From: Paracoccus limosus
GTDB lineage: Bacteria > Pseudomonadota > Alphaproteobacteria > Rhodobacterales > Rhodobacteraceae
Assembly: GCF_009711185.1 (NCBI RefSeq)
Contig: NZ_WMIF01000011.1
Span: forward strand, 56,658 to 120,657
DNA: 64,000 nt
Direction of reading: 5' to 3'
Part shown: piece after piece, positions 8,291 through 17,582 of the stretch
Layout of the letters: every line of letters begins with the position of its first letter
How positions within the stretch are numbered: the stretch's first letter is position 1
The notes under the pieces: generated by a model
What the model saw: only the letters and a program-made list of their open reading frames with translations
Database searches by the model: none
What the model was told of the DNA's origin: nothing
Translations under genes and position numbers: made by a program

Positions 8291-9748
8291 ATGCGGCGCT
8301 TTGCGGTGGTCTTGGGTGCAGCCCTGCCGGTTCTGGGGGTAACGGGCGCCTGGGCCGAGAACGTGGTGATCCGCATCGAGGCCAAGCGCGGTGGCGATGC
8401 CGCAGCCCAGACCGCCACGGCTTGGGCGGCGCAATTTCCCGATGTGGTGACCTTCCCGGCCGGCGACAATTGGGTGGCGATCGCGCTGGGGCCAATGCCG
8501 CGCGAACAGGCCACCGGCCGGCTGGCCGAGCTGAAACAGGCCGGCAAGGTGCCGGGCGACAGCTTCATCGCCAGCGCCGAGGGGCGCGATCTGACGCCGG
8601 CGGGCGCCGCACCTGCCCCCACCGCCACGACCGATGCCGCCCCGGCCGACACCGCCATCCCGGCCGGTGCCGGCTCGACCTTCCCGCAGGCCACCGCCAC
8701 CCCGGCCGAGCCGACCCAGACCCTGCCCGCCGATCCGGTCCTGAACGCCCCGGTCGCCGCCGCCGACAGCGCCGCGCCGGCCACGCAGCCGGACCCCGCC
8801 CCCGCCGCGCCCGAGCAATTCTTCCTGCGCCTCGAATCCAGCGCCGACCGCGCCAAGGCCGAAGAGATCCTCGCGAAATGGCGCCAGTCCCTGCCCGAGG
8901 CCGGGCTCTGGACCCTGCCGAACGGCCGCCTTGCCGTGGGCTTCGGCCCGATGGACGAGGCGACCGGCAAGGCCTGGCTCAAGGCCTTCCGTGCCGCAGG
9001 GGCAGTCCCCAAGGACGCCTTCCTGGCTCCGGGCAAGGACATGGGCGAAATCACCATCATCGGCGCCCGGCCTGAACTGGGCGCACCACCCGCTGCCGAT
9101 GCCGCCCCCGTGCCGATGCCACCCCTGCAGGACATCCAGAGCGCGCTGCGTTGGGCCGGCCATTACGACGGCGCCATCGACGGCAAGGACGGCCCGATGA
9201 CGCAAAAGGCCATCGCCGAGGAAATCCTGCGCCTGCGCACCTCGCCCGACCCGGCCAGCGCCATGCAGGAACTGCTGCGCCGGCGCGAGGCATGGCGCGC
9301 CGAGGCCGGGCTCGAAACCCTGCGCGACGATCACACCGGCCTCGAACTGCCCGCCCCCATGGCCCGGCTGCAATTCGACCGGACCGAGCGGCAACTCTCG
9401 ATCTATGGCCCCAAGGATGGCTCGGGCGCGGCGCTGATCCTGTTCTCGCAACCCGGCGGCCAGCAGGAAATGCTGGACCTCGCCGGGCTCGTCACCGCGC
9501 TTGGCTGGGTGCCCGCCCCGCAGCGCCGGGTCGAGCGCGGCAGCATCACCCTCGACGGCCGCAACCAGACCCATATCGGGCATGCCGAGGGCCGGGTCGT
9601 CGAAGGCATGGTGCAGGGCTTCGTGCTGATCTGGCCGGCACAGGACGCCGAAAGCCAGCGCCGCATCGCCACCGAAATCTCTGACCGCCTCGCCCGCTTT
9701 GCCCCCGGCAATGGCACGGCACCCACGGACATGATCCCGGCGAACTGA
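8291..9748 (+). CDS. Exported protein with SPOR-like repeats and peptidoglycan-binding-like domain
   Basis: 485 aa with a signal peptide (MRRFAVVLGAALPVLG..GAWAE, cleavage near 22). Two related blocks of about 70 residues (about 23-95 and 175-245) share the pattern of a strand, a helix, GLWTLPNGRLAVGFGPM or DNWVAIALGPM, then a helix and PGDSF/PKDAF; they look like SPOR-type modules. An Ala/Pro/Thr-rich linker (about 100-170) separates them. Residues about 280-310 (IQSALRWAGHYDGAIDGKDG) resemble a PG_binding_1 motif. The C-terminal 170 residues are unassigned. Likely a periplasmic wall-associated protein. Divergent from glyQ, with a short shared upstream region; a copy of the intergenic repeat follows 4 bp after its stop. 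Confidence 0.7.
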   Translation: MRRFAVVLGAALPVLGVTGAWAENVVIRIEAKRGGDAAAQTATAWAAQFPDVVTFPAGDNWVAIALGPMPREQATGRLAELKQAGKVPGDSFIASAEGRDLTPAGAAPAPTATTDAAPADTAIPAGAGSTFPQATATPAEPTQTLPADPVLNAPVAAADSAAPATQPDPAPAAPEQFFLRLESSADRAKAEEILAKWRQSLPEAGLWTLPNGRLAVGFGPMDEATGKAWLKAFRAAGAVPKDAFLAPGKDMGEITIIGARPELGAPPAADAAPVPMPPLQDIQSALRWAGHYDGAIDGKDGPMTQKAIAEEILRLRTSPDPASAMQELLRRREAWRAEAGLETLRDDHTGLELPAPMARLQFDRTERQLSIYGPKDGSGAALILFSQPGGQQEMLDLAGLVTALGWVPAPQRRVERGSITLDGRNQTHIGHAEGRVVEGMVQGFVLIWPAQDAESQRRIATEISDRLARFAPGNGTAPTDMIPAN

Positions 9749-9752
9749 CGGC

Positions 9753-9794
9753 CTCTTTCGTGGACAAATATCCCCGCCGGAGGCACCGGCGGGG
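9753..9794 (-). repeat. Palindromic intergenic repeat, copy 2 (short form)
   Basis: In leftward orientation. The tail appears on the plus strand as CTCTTTCGTGGACAAATATC right after the stop at 9748, followed by the stem CCCCGCCGG / CCGGCGGGG (9772-9780 and 9786-9794) with a 5-base loop. The second hairpin of the long copies is absent. Relative to the gene it follows, it is oriented like copies 1, 5 and 6: gene end, tail, hairpin. Confidence 0.8.
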
Positions 9795-9823
9795 CAACCG
9801 GCGTCCCCGCCGCCCTGCCGCGC

Positions 9824-11272
9824 CTAGCTGCGCCAGAATCGCGGCATGAACAGCACCAGCACGGTCAGCAGCTCCAGCCGCCCGACATACATCCCCAGCG
9901 CCATCAGCCATTTCGCCGCCGTCGGGATGTCCTTGACCGCGCCATTCGCGCTCAGCTCCGGCCCCCAGATCACGCCGACATTGGCGATGGCGGTCCATGC
10001 CCCGGTCAGCGCCGTGCGCGGATGCAGCCCGGTCATCGCCAGCCCGACGATCAGCAGCCCGAATGTCAGCATGAACAGGGTAAAGAACGACATCACCGAA
10101 TCGACCACATCCCGCTCCAGCGGCTGGCCGTCATAAAGCAGCGGATAGATCCGGTGCGGCGACTGCATGCGGCGCAGCTGCGTCCTGACCGCCTGGATCA
10201 GCACCAGATAGCGAAACACCTTGACCGAGCACGAGGTCGAGCCGGTGCAGCCGCCGATCAGCCCGACGATGACCAGAATGACAAACGGGAAATGCCCCCA
10301 TTGCTGCACATCGGTCGAGGCGAACCCGGTCCCCGAAAAGGTCGAGATCACGTTGAACGTCGTCTCGCGGATTACATCCAGCGGATGCTTGGCCTCCAGC
10401 CACAGCAGCCGATAGGCGACGATGGCTGCGATGGCATAGAAGGTCCAGCGCAGATAGGCCCGCACCTGCACGTCGCGCCACAGGGGCTGGGCCGAGCCCC
10501 GGATCAGCTGCACCATGCGGATGAACGGGATCGAGGCCAGGATCATGAAGAACGAGGCCGCATATTCCGCCGCCCCGATAAAGGGCGCGAAACTGGCATC
10601 GTAATTGGAAAACCCGCCGGTGGAACAGGTCGACAACGCCAGCACCAGCGCATCGAAACCGGTCATGCCCAGCAGGATGAACACCAGCATGCAGACCCCG
10701 GTCAGCGCGACATAGACCCCGGTGGTCTCGCGCGCGATGTCGAAGGCGCGGGGCAGGATCTTGCCCAGCGTGTCGAAACCCTCGGACTTGAAGAACTGCA
10801 TGCCGCCGACCTTCATCACCGGCAGAAAGATCATGGCGACGACGATGATCCCAAGGCCGCCGGCCCAGTTCAGAAAGGCCCGCCACAGGTTGGTGCCCTT
10901 GGGCAGATCATCCAAGCCCACGAAGGCGGTGGTGCCGGTGGTGGTCAGCCCCGACATCGCCTCGAAATAGGCGTCGGTAAAACTGGCATGCGGGGCGCCG
11001 ATCATGAAGGGCACCGCCCCCGCCGCCGGCAGCACCGCCCAGATCGCCGCCGTCATCAGAAAGGCCTGCTCCATGCTCAGCGTCTTGTCGCTGCCGCCGG
11101 TGGACAGGGTGATAAAGGCGCCGACCAGCATGGTCAGGACCGAGGATTGCAGAAAGCTTTCCCAATGCGGATCGCCGGCCCACAGATCGACAGCCATCGG
11201 CAGGACCATCGCCGCGCCCAGCGTGATGACCAGCTTGCCGATCGTATTGGCCACGGGACGAATGTCGATCAT
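9824..11272 (-). CDS. trkH: Trk-type potassium uptake membrane subunit
   Basis: 482 aa, strongly hydrophobic, with about ten to twelve membrane segments. Selectivity-filter-like loops are visible: MSGLTTTGTTAF (about 105-117), STCSTGGFSNYD (about 215-226) and FSGTGFASTD (about 313-322). The LNWAGGLGIIVVAMIFLPV and GCTGSTSCSVKVFRYL blocks are typical of TrkH. It moves K+ across the inner membrane, normally gated by the NAD-binding TrkA, which is not in the window. The ATG at 11272 faces the divergent tRNA-Gly. Length matches the usual 480-485. Confidence 0.93.
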   Translation of the reverse strand: MIDIRPVANTIGKLVITLGAAMVLPMAVDLWAGDPHWESFLQSSVLTMLVGAFITLSTGGSDKTLSMEQAFLMTAAIWAVLPAAGAVPFMIGAPHASFTDAYFEAMSGLTTTGTTAFVGLDDLPKGTNLWRAFLNWAGGLGIIVVAMIFLPVMKVGGMQFFKSEGFDTLGKILPRAFDIARETTGVYVALTGVCMLVFILLGMTGFDALVLALSTCSTGGFSNYDASFAPFIGAAEYAASFFMILASIPFIRMVQLIRGSAQPLWRDVQVRAYLRWTFYAIAAIVAYRLLWLEAKHPLDVIRETTFNVISTFSGTGFASTDVQQWGHFPFVILVIVGLIGGCTGSTSCSVKVFRYLVLIQAVRTQLRRMQSPHRIYPLLYDGQPLERDVVDSVMSFFTLFMLTFGLLIVGLAMTGLHPRTALTGAWTAIANVGVIWGPELSANGAVKDIPTAAKWLMALGMYVGRLELLTVLVLFMPRFWRS

Positions 11273-11374
11273 TGGCCTTGCTTGCCGCGCCGCCCGCGCG
11301 CCGTCAAGCCACGCCGCCGATTTGCCGCCTCAGGCTTGCATGGCGCGCTTGGGCCCCCTATACGCAAGGTTGAT

Positions 11375-11448
11375 GCGGGTGTAGCTCAATGGTAGAGCAG
11401 CAGCCTTCCAAGCTGAATACGTGGGTTCGATTCCCATCACCCGCTCCA
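11375..11448 (+). tRNA. tRNA-Gly (anticodon TCC)
   Basis: A complete cloverleaf: acceptor arm GCGGGTG (11375-11381) pairs with CACCCGC (11438-11444), discriminator T, and CCA is encoded (11446-11448). The D-arm contains GCTCAATGGTAGAGC and the T-arm GTGGG-TTCGATT-CCCAT. The anticodon loop CTTCCAA (11405-11411) puts TCC at 11407-11409. It reads GGA/GGG glycine codons. Confidence 0.97.
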
Positions 11449-11555
11449 TCCCCCTTCCCATGCGCCCCGGCCCGGCCAAGCCCGCACTTCCGTTTGCGCC
11501 AGCGCAGCCCTATATCCCGTTGAGCAGCAATCCGCGTCTGGCCGAAAGGAAACCC

Positions 11556-11639
11556 ATGTCCCGCAAAGCGACGCAGCGCCTGTCCTTTTTCCTGCTGATG
11601 GGGCTGACGCTCTATGCGGCGCTCTGGGGTGCGGGCTAG
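11556..11639 (+). CDS. Very small membrane protein, unknown
   Basis: A 27-codon ORF (MSRKATQRLSFFLLMGLTLY to AALWGAG) preceded by GAAAGGAAACCC, a good ribosome site. It has a basic start and one hydrophobic helix, and its stop is 3 bp before the XpaC-like gene. I do not recognise a family. The strong ribosome site and the tight spacing to the next gene suggest it is translated and cotranscribed. Confidence 0.5.
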   Translation: MSRKATQRLSFFLLMGLTLYAALWGAG

Positions 11640-11642
11640 GCC

Positions 11643-12593
11643 ATGGCCCGGCGCTTCGGCGGCCGTTTCTCGCCGCAATCCTCTGCCGGACAGCCGCTTG
11701 ATCCGGCGCGCGCCGCGCCGCGCCCGGTGGTGCCCCGCCATCCGCTGCAATCGCGCACGCGCTGGATCACCGTCATGGCGGTGCCATTCCTGCTGACCGC
11801 CTTTGGGCAGGATCCGGCCGGGCTCGTCGCGCATCTGTTGGCCTTTGGCGCGGTGGCCGCCGGCATGGGGCTGACCCGCGAAGGGCTGCAGGCCGAGGCG
11901 GAATATGACGCCCGCCCCATCGCCCGCCGTCCCGCCATCCCGCGCAAGCTGTTCGGCGGCGTGCTGACCGGGCTGGGGCTGGCGATCGGCTCTTATTCGC
12001 CCGATGCGGCGGCGGGGGCCGGCCTGATCGGGCTGGCGGGGCTGGCGCTGCACTGGCTGGCCTTTGGCGCCGATCCGATGCGCGACAAGGGCATGGAGGG
12101 CGTGGACAGCGTCGCGCAGGACCGCGCCCATCGCCTGCTGGCCGAGGCCGAGGCGCATCTGAGCGCAATGCAGGACGCCATCCTGCGCACCGGCGACCGT
12201 CGGCTCGAAGCGCGGCTGGCCATGTTCGCCGCCTCGGCCCGGGCGCTGTTTTCCCGCATCGAGCAGGCGCCGGGCGATGCCTCGGCGGCGCGGCGCTATC
12301 TTGGCGTCTATCTGCAGGCAGCCCGCGACGCGACGGTGAAATTCGCCGATCTCTACGCCCAGACCCGCGACCCGCGCGCGCGGCAGGATTACGAAACCAT
12401 GCTGACCGATCTTGAAACCCGGTTCGAGCAGCGGCGCGAGGCGCTGGTGCAGGGCGACCGCGTGAACCTCGACATCGAGATCGGCGTGCTGCGCGAACGG
12501 CTGGAACGCGAGGCGCCGCGCCCCGATGAGCTGTCGCGTGCGCTGACGCTGGACGACCTGCTGATCCCGCGCGAAACCGACAAGACCCGCTGA
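11643..12593 (+). CDS. XpaC-like (5-bromo-4-chloroindolyl phosphate hydrolysis family) membrane protein
   Basis: 316 aa. The N-terminus is basic and proline-rich, followed by membrane segments at about 41-62 and 100-135, then a soluble helical half containing RDKGMEGVDSVAQDRAHRLL and RARQDYETMLTDLETRFEQ, which resembles the XpaC family. In other bacteria these genes often neighbour telA-type tellurite/toxic anion resistance genes; none is present here. Biochemical role is unknown; the family name reflects an early phenotype. It stops one base before truA, so the two are cotranscribed. Confidence 0.7.
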   Translation: MARRFGGRFSPQSSAGQPLDPARAAPRPVVPRHPLQSRTRWITVMAVPFLLTAFGQDPAGLVAHLLAFGAVAAGMGLTREGLQAEAEYDARPIARRPAIPRKLFGGVLTGLGLAIGSYSPDAAAGAGLIGLAGLALHWLAFGADPMRDKGMEGVDSVAQDRAHRLLAEAEAHLSAMQDAILRTGDRRLEARLAMFAASARALFSRIEQAPGDASAARRYLGVYLQAARDATVKFADLYAQTRDPRARQDYETMLTDLETRFEQRREALVQGDRVNLDIEIGVLRERLEREAPRPDELSRALTLDDLLIPRETDKTR

Positions 12594-13370
12594 ATGCCCC
12601 GCTTTGCCCTGTTGATCGAATATGACGGCGGCCCCTTTGCGGGCTGGCAGGCCCAATCGGACCAGCCCAGCGTTCAAGGCGCCATCGAGGCGGCGCTGGC
12701 GCGGCTGGATCCGGGCTTTGCCGCCGGCGCCCGCATCGCCGCCGCCGGGCGCACCGATGCCGGCGTCCATGCCACGGGTCAGGTGGCCCATGCCGATCTG
12801 GCCCGCGACTGGGACCCGTTCCGCCTGTCCGAGGCGCTGAACTGGCATCTGAAGCCCGCCCCGGTCGCGATCCTTGCCGCCGCGCGGGTGGGTGACGAAT
12901 TCCACGCCCGCTTTTCGGCCCGGGAACGGCGCTATAGCTTTCGCCTGATCGCCCGCCGCGCCCCGGTCACGCATGAACGCGGCCGGGTCTGGCAGGTGCA
13001 GAACCCGCTGGACGCCGAGGCGATGCGGGCCGGCGCGGCGCATCTGGTGGGCTTGCATGATTTCACCACCTTCCGCTCGACCATGTGCCAGTCGAAAAGC
13101 CCGGTGAAGACGCTGGACCAGATCGACATCGAGGCGCTGGCGATCCCGCAGGGCTGGGAATACCGCTTTCACCTGCGGGCACGGTCGTTCCTGCACAATC
13201 AGGTGCGCTCTATCGTCGGCACGCTGGAGCGGGTTGGCGCCGGGTCATGGCCGCCCGAACGCGTGGCCGAGGCGCTGGCCGCCCGCGACCGCGCCGCCTG
13301 CGGCCCGGTCTGCCCGCCGCAGGGCCTGTATCTGACCGGCGTGGGCTACCCCGAGGCGCCCTTTCCCTGA
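12594..13370 (+). CDS. truA: tRNA pseudouridine(38-40) synthase
   Basis: 258 aa, usual length for TruA. The catalytic aspartate lies in [15 protein letters not shown] (about 53-67). Other family marks are [13 protein letters not shown] near the start, [28 protein letters not shown] and [13 protein letters not shown]. It isomerises uridines in the anticodon arm of many tRNAs. Its ATG follows the stop of the XpaC-like gene directly. The last 25 bp overlap the 3' end of the convergent epimerase gene. Confidence 0.96.
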   Translation: MPRFALLIEYDGGPFAGWQAQSDQPSVQGAIEAALARLDPGFAAGARIAAAGRTDAGVHATGQVAHADLARDWDPFRLSEALNWHLKPAPVAILAAARVGDEFHARFSARERRYSFRLIARRAPVTHERGRVWQVQNPLDAEAMRAGAAHLVGLHDFTTFRSTMCQSKSPVKTLDQIDIEALAIPQGWEYRFHLRARSFLHNQVRSIVGTLERVGAGSWPPERVAEALAARDRAACGPVCPPQGLYLTGVGYPEAPFP

Positions 13371-14293
13371 AGCGAGGCCCAAAGCGTGGCCAGCCCCGCC
13401 TCGATCCCGGTCGCGGCGCGAAAGCCCAGCTCGCGCGCCGCCAGATCGGGAGCGCCGCATGAGGCCCGGATATCGCCGCCCCGCGCCGGCTGATGCCGGA
13501 TCGGCAGCGCGGCACGGCCCGACACGTGGTCAATGGCGGCGGCAAGGTCCAGCAGCGTCGTCTGCTGCCCGGTGCACAGGTTATAGACCCGCGCGCCCGC
13601 CCGCCGCGCCAGCGATTCGCGCGCCAAGAGCAGCCCCTGCGCCACATCCGAGACGGCGATGAAGTCGCGGCTTTGCCCGCCGTCGCCAAAGATCTGGTGC
13701 GGCCGGTCGGCCAGCCGGTTGGCGCAGAATTTCGAGATCACCCCGGCATAGGCCGAGGCCGCGTCCTGCCTTGGCCCATAGACGTTGAAGAACCGCAGCC
13801 CGACCGAGGCCAGCCCGTGGATCTCGGCCATGGCGCGGGCCTGATGCTCGGTCGCCAGCTTGTCGGCGGCATAGGGCGAGATCGGCAGGGGCAGGCTGTC
13901 CTCGGCGCAGGCCAGACCCGAGCGGTTGCCATAGACCGCCGCCGATGAGGCATAGATCACCGGCACATTGCCGGCCTGCTGCGCCGCCCGCAGCACCGCC
14001 ATGCTGCCGCCCAGATTGATGCGATGTCCGCCCAGCCAGTCCGCATTGCATTCCGGCACCGAAACCAGCGCGGCCAGATGAAAGATGCTGTCGGCATCGC
14101 GGGCCAGCTTGCCCAGCAGTCCGCCGTCCAGAATGTCGCCGCGCACCAGCCGGACACCGGCGGGCAGGTTCTGCGGCCGGCCGCTGGACAGGTCGTCCAG
14201 CACCGTCACCGCCTCGCCACGGGCCAGCAGACGCTCGACGAGATGGCTGCCGATAAAGCCCGCGCCCCCCGTCACCAGAACCTTGTGCTGCAA
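13346..14293 (-). CDS. NAD-dependent sugar epimerase/dehydratase (UDP-glucose 4-epimerase type)
   Basis: 315 aa from a TTG start at 14293, chosen because GGAGG lies 5 bp upstream and the Rossmann fold begins at once: [19 protein letters not shown]. Short-chain dehydrogenase residues are visible in ASSAAVYGN and the catalytic YAADK (Y-x3-K) motif, and [12 protein letters not shown] is typical of nucleotide-sugar epimerases. It likely changes or oxidises a UDP-sugar for surface polysaccharide, in line with the ExoY-type transferase next to it on the same strand. Substrate cannot be told from sequence. It overlaps truA tail-to-tail. Confidence 0.85.
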   Translation of the reverse strand: MQHKVLVTGGAGFIGSHLVERLLARGEAVTVLDDLSSGRPQNLPAGVRLVRGDILDGGLLGKLARDADSIFHLAALVSVPECNADWLGGHRINLGGSMAVLRAAQQAGNVPVIYASSAAVYGNRSGLACAEDSLPLPISPYAADKLATEHQARAMAEIHGLASVGLRFFNVYGPRQDAASAYAGVISKFCANRLADRPHQIFGDGGQSRDFIAVSDVAQGLLLARESLARRAGARVYNLCTGQQTTLLDLAAAIDHVSGRAALPIRHQPARGGDIRASCGAPDLAARELGFRAATGIEAGLATLWASLQGKGASG

Positions 14294-14410
14294 CCCTGCC
14301 TCCGTAATTCGGCGGCGATGGAGAGACCAAGCGCGCGGCGCCGTCAAGTCCCCATCCGGTGCAAAACCGACCTCGCCGACCGATTCGCGCCCGAAACCGG
14401 CGCGGCGGGC

Positions 14411-15154
14411 CTAGCGGCGGCCGTGACGGCGCGGACGCTCGTCCTTGTAGAGAACGATCCGCAGCGTGCGCCACAGAATCCACAGATCCAGCCCAAGACC
14501 GCGGTTGCGCTGATAGATCATGTCGATCTTGAGCTTGGTCGGCAGGCAGCGGCGGGCATAGGCGGCCTCGGTCGCCTCGGCGCTTTTGCAGCGGGCCAGA
14601 ATCCGGTCTTCGTGGCGGTGATAGATCAGCGTGGCCAGCCCGGTGACGCCGGGGCGGCTTTTCAGGATCTGGCCATAGACCAGCGGAAAGCGCTCGACAT
14701 ATTCGCCGATGGTCGGACGCGGGCCGACAAAGCTCATGTCGCCCATCAGGATATTGAAAAGCTGGGGCAATTCATCGACGCGGGTGCGGCGCATGAAACG
14801 GCCCAGCGGCGTGATGCGCCAATGCTTATGCGCGCCGGTGACGCCTGAATCGTCGTCCTGACACAGCATGGTGCGGAATTTCAGATGCATGAAGCGGCGC
14901 GTCGGCGTCGCCATCCGCGGCGCGGCGTAAAAGATCGGCCGGCCCTGCGCGATCAGCAACACCACGGCAAAGACCGCCATCACGATCGACAGCGGCACCA
15001 GCAGCACCAACGCCAGGACGATGTCGAACACCCGTTTCGAAATTGGCATCCCCCGCGGAACCTCGGCACTGCCCTTGAACCAGGACATCTCGGGTTGAGG
15101 AAGGCTTGCCAGCCCCGCGACATCTGCCTTGTCCCAGTCCTGGTGGATTGTCAC
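14411..15154 (-). CDS. ExoY-type undecaprenyl-phosphate sugar phosphotransferase
   Basis: 247 aa. One membrane helix at about 41-67 (RVFDIVLALVLLVPLSIVMA) precedes the cytoplasmic catalytic part, the layout of the small single-helix bacterial sugar transferases. Conserved blocks are HLKFRTM, RRTRVDELPQLFNILMGDM, SFVGPRP and SRPGVTGLATL. Such enzymes start exopolysaccharide or capsule repeat units by moving a hexose-1-phosphate from UDP-sugar to undecaprenyl phosphate. It is followed on the same strand by the epimerase gene. Divergent from uspA with a short shared upstream region. Confidence 0.9.
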   Translation of the reverse strand: MTIHQDWDKADVAGLASLPQPEMSWFKGSAEVPRGMPISKRVFDIVLALVLLVPLSIVMAVFAVVLLIAQGRPIFYAAPRMATPTRRFMHLKFRTMLCQDDDSGVTGAHKHWRITPLGRFMRRTRVDELPQLFNILMGDMSFVGPRPTIGEYVERFPLVYGQILKSRPGVTGLATLIYHRHEDRILARCKSAEATEAAYARRCLPTKLKIDMIYQRNRGLGLDLWILWRTLRIVLYKDERPRRHGRR

Positions 15155-15325
15155 GTTCGGATCCCGTTGTATCGAGCTGCTCGTTAACGATTTGCCCTAA
15201 CATAGCACCTTGCAAAAGCAAACCGACGCAAGAAGCAAAGCGTGACAGACTTGCGAAACCGTGTCCTTTCGGCCAGTCTTTGCGCATTGCGGGAACAGAT
15301 CCCCGACGGCTGGACCGGTCCTATC

Positions 15326-15781
15326 ATGCGGAAATTCCTTGTCGTTCTTGACGATACGCGCGAATGCCTGAATGCGATCCGCTATGCCGCGATGCGCGCG
15401 GCCCATACCGATGGCGCGGTGCAGGTGCTGGCGGTGATCTCGGCCGCCGAGATCCAGCACGGCTTTGGCGTGGCCGATGTCATGCGCGCCGAGGCCTATG
15501 AGCGGATCCAGCAACATTTCGATGTCTTTGCCAAATGGATGCGCGACCGTCCTGGCGTCGAGCCCGAGCTGATCGTGCGCGAGGGCGAGCCCGGCACCGA
15601 GCTGCTGGCCCAGATCAGCGAGGACCCCGAGATCGGGGTGCTGGTGCTGGCCGCCTCGACCGACAGCGCGGGACCGGGGCCGCTGATCACGCGGGTGATG
15701 CGGGAAATGGCCAGCCTGCCCTGTCCCATCACCATCGTTCCCGGCGATATTTCGCGCGAGCGGCTGGAAAAGATCACCTGA
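15326..15781 (+). CDS. Universal stress protein, UspA family
   Basis: 151 aa. The ATG at 15326 is chosen because the Usp fold begins there (MRKFLVVLDDTRECLNAIRY); 28 further in-frame codons upstream have no family resemblance. The middle holds LVLAASTDSAGPGPLITRVM and the end LPCPITIVPGDIS, the Usp beta5 strand. The nucleotide-binding G-2x-G-9x-G(S/T) motif is only partly present (ASTDSAGPGPLI), so ATP binding is uncertain. Followed after 1 bp by the CPBP gene, so likely an operon. Confidence 0.82.
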   Translation: MRKFLVVLDDTRECLNAIRYAAMRAAHTDGAVQVLAVISAAEIQHGFGVADVMRAEAYERIQQHFDVFAKWMRDRPGVEPELIVREGEPGTELLAQISEDPEIGVLVLAASTDSAGPGPLITRVMREMASLPCPITIVPGDISRERLEKIT

Positions 15782-15782
15782 G

Positions 15783-16385
15783 ATGGACCGGCGGCTGGCC
15801 TGCGCCGCCCTTGTGCTGACCGGCCCGCTGGCGCTGCTGTTTCGCGCCCTGACGCAATGGCTGCCGCCGGTGCCGGGCTTTGGGCTGGGGCTGGCGGTCT
15901 ATTGGCTGCTGCTGGCCGTGGCGCTGTGGCGGCATCGGGGCTGGTCGCTGCGCCCCGCCCGGCCCGGCCTGCCCGCGATCCATGGTCTTGTGCTGCTCGC
16001 AGGGCTGGCGGCGCCATCGGGCCTGCCGGCGCTGGTGCGGCTGTCGCCGCATGTGCTGGCGGCGGTGCTGCTGGCTGCGGCGCTGAACGGCGCGCTGGAA
16101 GAGGCCTTCTGGCGCGGCGCGCTGCTGCCCCGCCTGCGCAGTTGGCGCGATTCGCTGGCACCGGGGCTGATCTTTGTGCTGTGGCATCTTGCGCCTTTGG
16201 CCGGTGCGGTGGCCTTTCGCCCGGCCGGCATGGCCGCGCTGCAATTGCTGGGCGGGGCAGCGCTGCTGGCGGTGCCGGCAACGCTGGCGCGGCTGCGGGG
16301 TGGCACGGCGGGCGCCGGCGCGATCGGGCATGCGCTGGTCAATGTCCTGACCTTTGCCACGGTGGCGGCGCATGCCCCCGGATAG
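15783..16385 (+). CDS. CPBP-family intramembrane protease-like protein
   Basis: 200 aa, almost wholly hydrophobic with about six membrane segments. The three CPBP/Abi motifs are visible in order: EEAFWRG (EEx3R, about 103-109), FVLWHLAP (FxxxH, about 126-133) and GHALVN (HxxxN-type, near 184). These residues form the metal site of Rce1-like proteases. Bacterial members act in membrane protein processing or, in some cases, in immunity or bacteriocin contexts; nothing nearby points to a substrate. It starts right after uspA. G+C rich, with no sign of transfer. Confidence 0.8.
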   Translation: MDRRLACAALVLTGPLALLFRALTQWLPPVPGFGLGLAVYWLLLAVALWRHRGWSLRPARPGLPAIHGLVLLAGLAAPSGLPALVRLSPHVLAAVLLAAALNGALEEAFWRGALLPRLRSWRDSLAPGLIFVLWHLAPLAGAVAFRPAGMAALQLLGGAALLAVPATLARLRGGTAGAGAIGHALVNVLTFATVAAHAPG

Positions 16386-16447
16386 GGCCGGTTTCCCTTG
16401 ACTTGCCACCCCCCGGATCCCCATATCCCCGGCAAAGGAGCCGCTTC

Positions 16448-17002
16448 ATGTTCATCCAGACCGAAACCACCCCGAATCCCGCCACGCTGAAATTCCTGCC
16501 GGGCGAAACCGTTTTGGGCACGGGCACCGCCGATTTCCCGGATGCAAGCGGGGCCTCGACCAGCCCGCTGGCGCAGCGGATCTTTTCGGTGCCGGGCGTC
16601 GCGGGCGTGTTCCTTGGCTCGGATTTCGTGACCGTCACCAAGGCCGATGACGCCATCTGGGACCATCTGAAGCCCTCGGTTCTGGGCGCGATCATGGAGC
16701 ATTACCAGTCCGGCGCCCCGGTCATGGAAGGCGCGGTGCAAAGCGCCCATAACGAACAAGCGGGCGAAGACGCCGAGATCGTCACCCAGATCAAGGAGCT
16801 TCTGGACACCCGCGTGCGTCCCGCCGTGGCTCAGGACGGCGGCGACATTACCTTCCACGGCTTTGATCGCGGCGTGGTCTATCTGCACATGCAGGGCGCC
16901 TGCGCGGGCTGCCCGTCCTCGACCCTGACGCTGAAAATGGGGATCGAGAACCTGCTGCGCCATTACATCCCGGAAGTCACCGAGGTTCGTCCCGTTGGCT
17001 AG
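16448..17002 (+). CDS. nfuA: Fe-S cluster scaffold/carrier, NfuA/NifU type
   Basis: 184 aa. Residues 1-90 are the Nfu N-terminal domain (MFIQTETTPNPATLKFLPG), and residues 105-184 the NifU C-terminal domain, with the cluster-binding CxxC in GACAGCPSSTLTLKMGIE and the preceding RPAVAQDGGDITF block. It carries 4Fe-4S clusters to target apoproteins in the cytoplasm. The ATG at 16448 is preceded by AAAGGAG. Its stop overlaps the TTG start of tsaB by a few bases, suggesting coupled translation. Confidence 0.95.
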   Translation: MFIQTETTPNPATLKFLPGETVLGTGTADFPDASGASTSPLAQRIFSVPGVAGVFLGSDFVTVTKADDAIWDHLKPSVLGAIMEHYQSGAPVMEGAVQSAHNEQAGEDAEIVTQIKELLDTRVRPAVAQDGGDITFHGFDRGVVYLHMQGACAGCPSSTLTLKMGIENLLRHYIPEVTEVRPVG

Positions 17003-17582
17003 ACGGCTTTCGCTTGGCTTCGACACATCGGCCGCGCATTGCGCGGCCGCTTTGCTGAACGGGGACCGCGTGCTGGTCCAGCGCCACGAGGACATGGCCA
17101 AGGGTCAGGCCGAACGGCTGTTTCCCCTGCTGGCCGAGGTTCTGGCCGAGGCCGGGGCGGACTGGCGGGATCTGGACGTTCTGGGCGTCGGCACCGGGCC
17201 GGGCAATTTCACCGGCATCCGCATCGCGGTCGCCGCGGCGCGCGGCCTTGCCCTGTCGCTGGGCATCCCGGCGGTGGGCGTCGGCCTGACCGAGGCCGCC
17301 GCGCTGGACCTGCCACGCCCCTGCCGGGTGGCGCTGCCCGCGCGCGGTGACGAGGTGATCTGGCAGGACTTCGGCCAAGGCGACAGCAGTCCGGCACAGG
17401 CGCCGCTGCACATGCTGCCGCCGGGCCCGCCGCTGCTGGCGCCCCGCCAGCCGCTGGCCGTCGCCATTGCCCGCATCGCGCTGGACCGCGCCGGGCAGCC
17501 CGATCTGCCGCGCCCGGCGCCGATCTACCTGCGCCCCGCCGATGCCGCCCCGGCACTCGACCGAGGCCCGGTGATCCTGTGA
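16995..17582 (+). CDS. tsaB: tRNA threonylcarbamoyladenosine biosynthesis protein TsaB
   Basis: 195 aa with a TTG start inside the end of nfuA. LGFDTSAAHCAAALL is the ASKHA-fold first strand, and GVGTGPGNFTGIRIAVAAAR is the TsaB signature (GPGSFTGxR). TsaB is the partner of TsaD and TsaE in making t6A37 on ANN-reading tRNAs and has no catalytic site of its own. Followed by rimI through a GTGA overlap, a common pairing in bacteria. Slightly shorter than E. coli TsaB (about 230). Confidence 0.92.
   Translation: MARRLSLGFDTSAAHCAAALLNGDRVLVQRHEDMAKGQAERLFPLLAEVLAEAGADWRDLDVLGVGTGPGNFTGIRIAVAAARGLALSLGIPAVGVGLTEAAALDLPRPCRVALPARGDEVIWQDFGQGDSSPAQAPLHMLPPGPPLLAPRQPLAVAIARIALDRAGQPDLPRPAPIYLRPADAAPALDRGPVIL

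Noticed and set aside
15783..16385. CPBP protease as part of a defence or bacteriocin immunity system
   Set aside because: CPBP genes sometimes belong to such systems, but its neighbours here (uspA, nfuA, tsaB) are housekeeping genes and no peptide gene is nearby.
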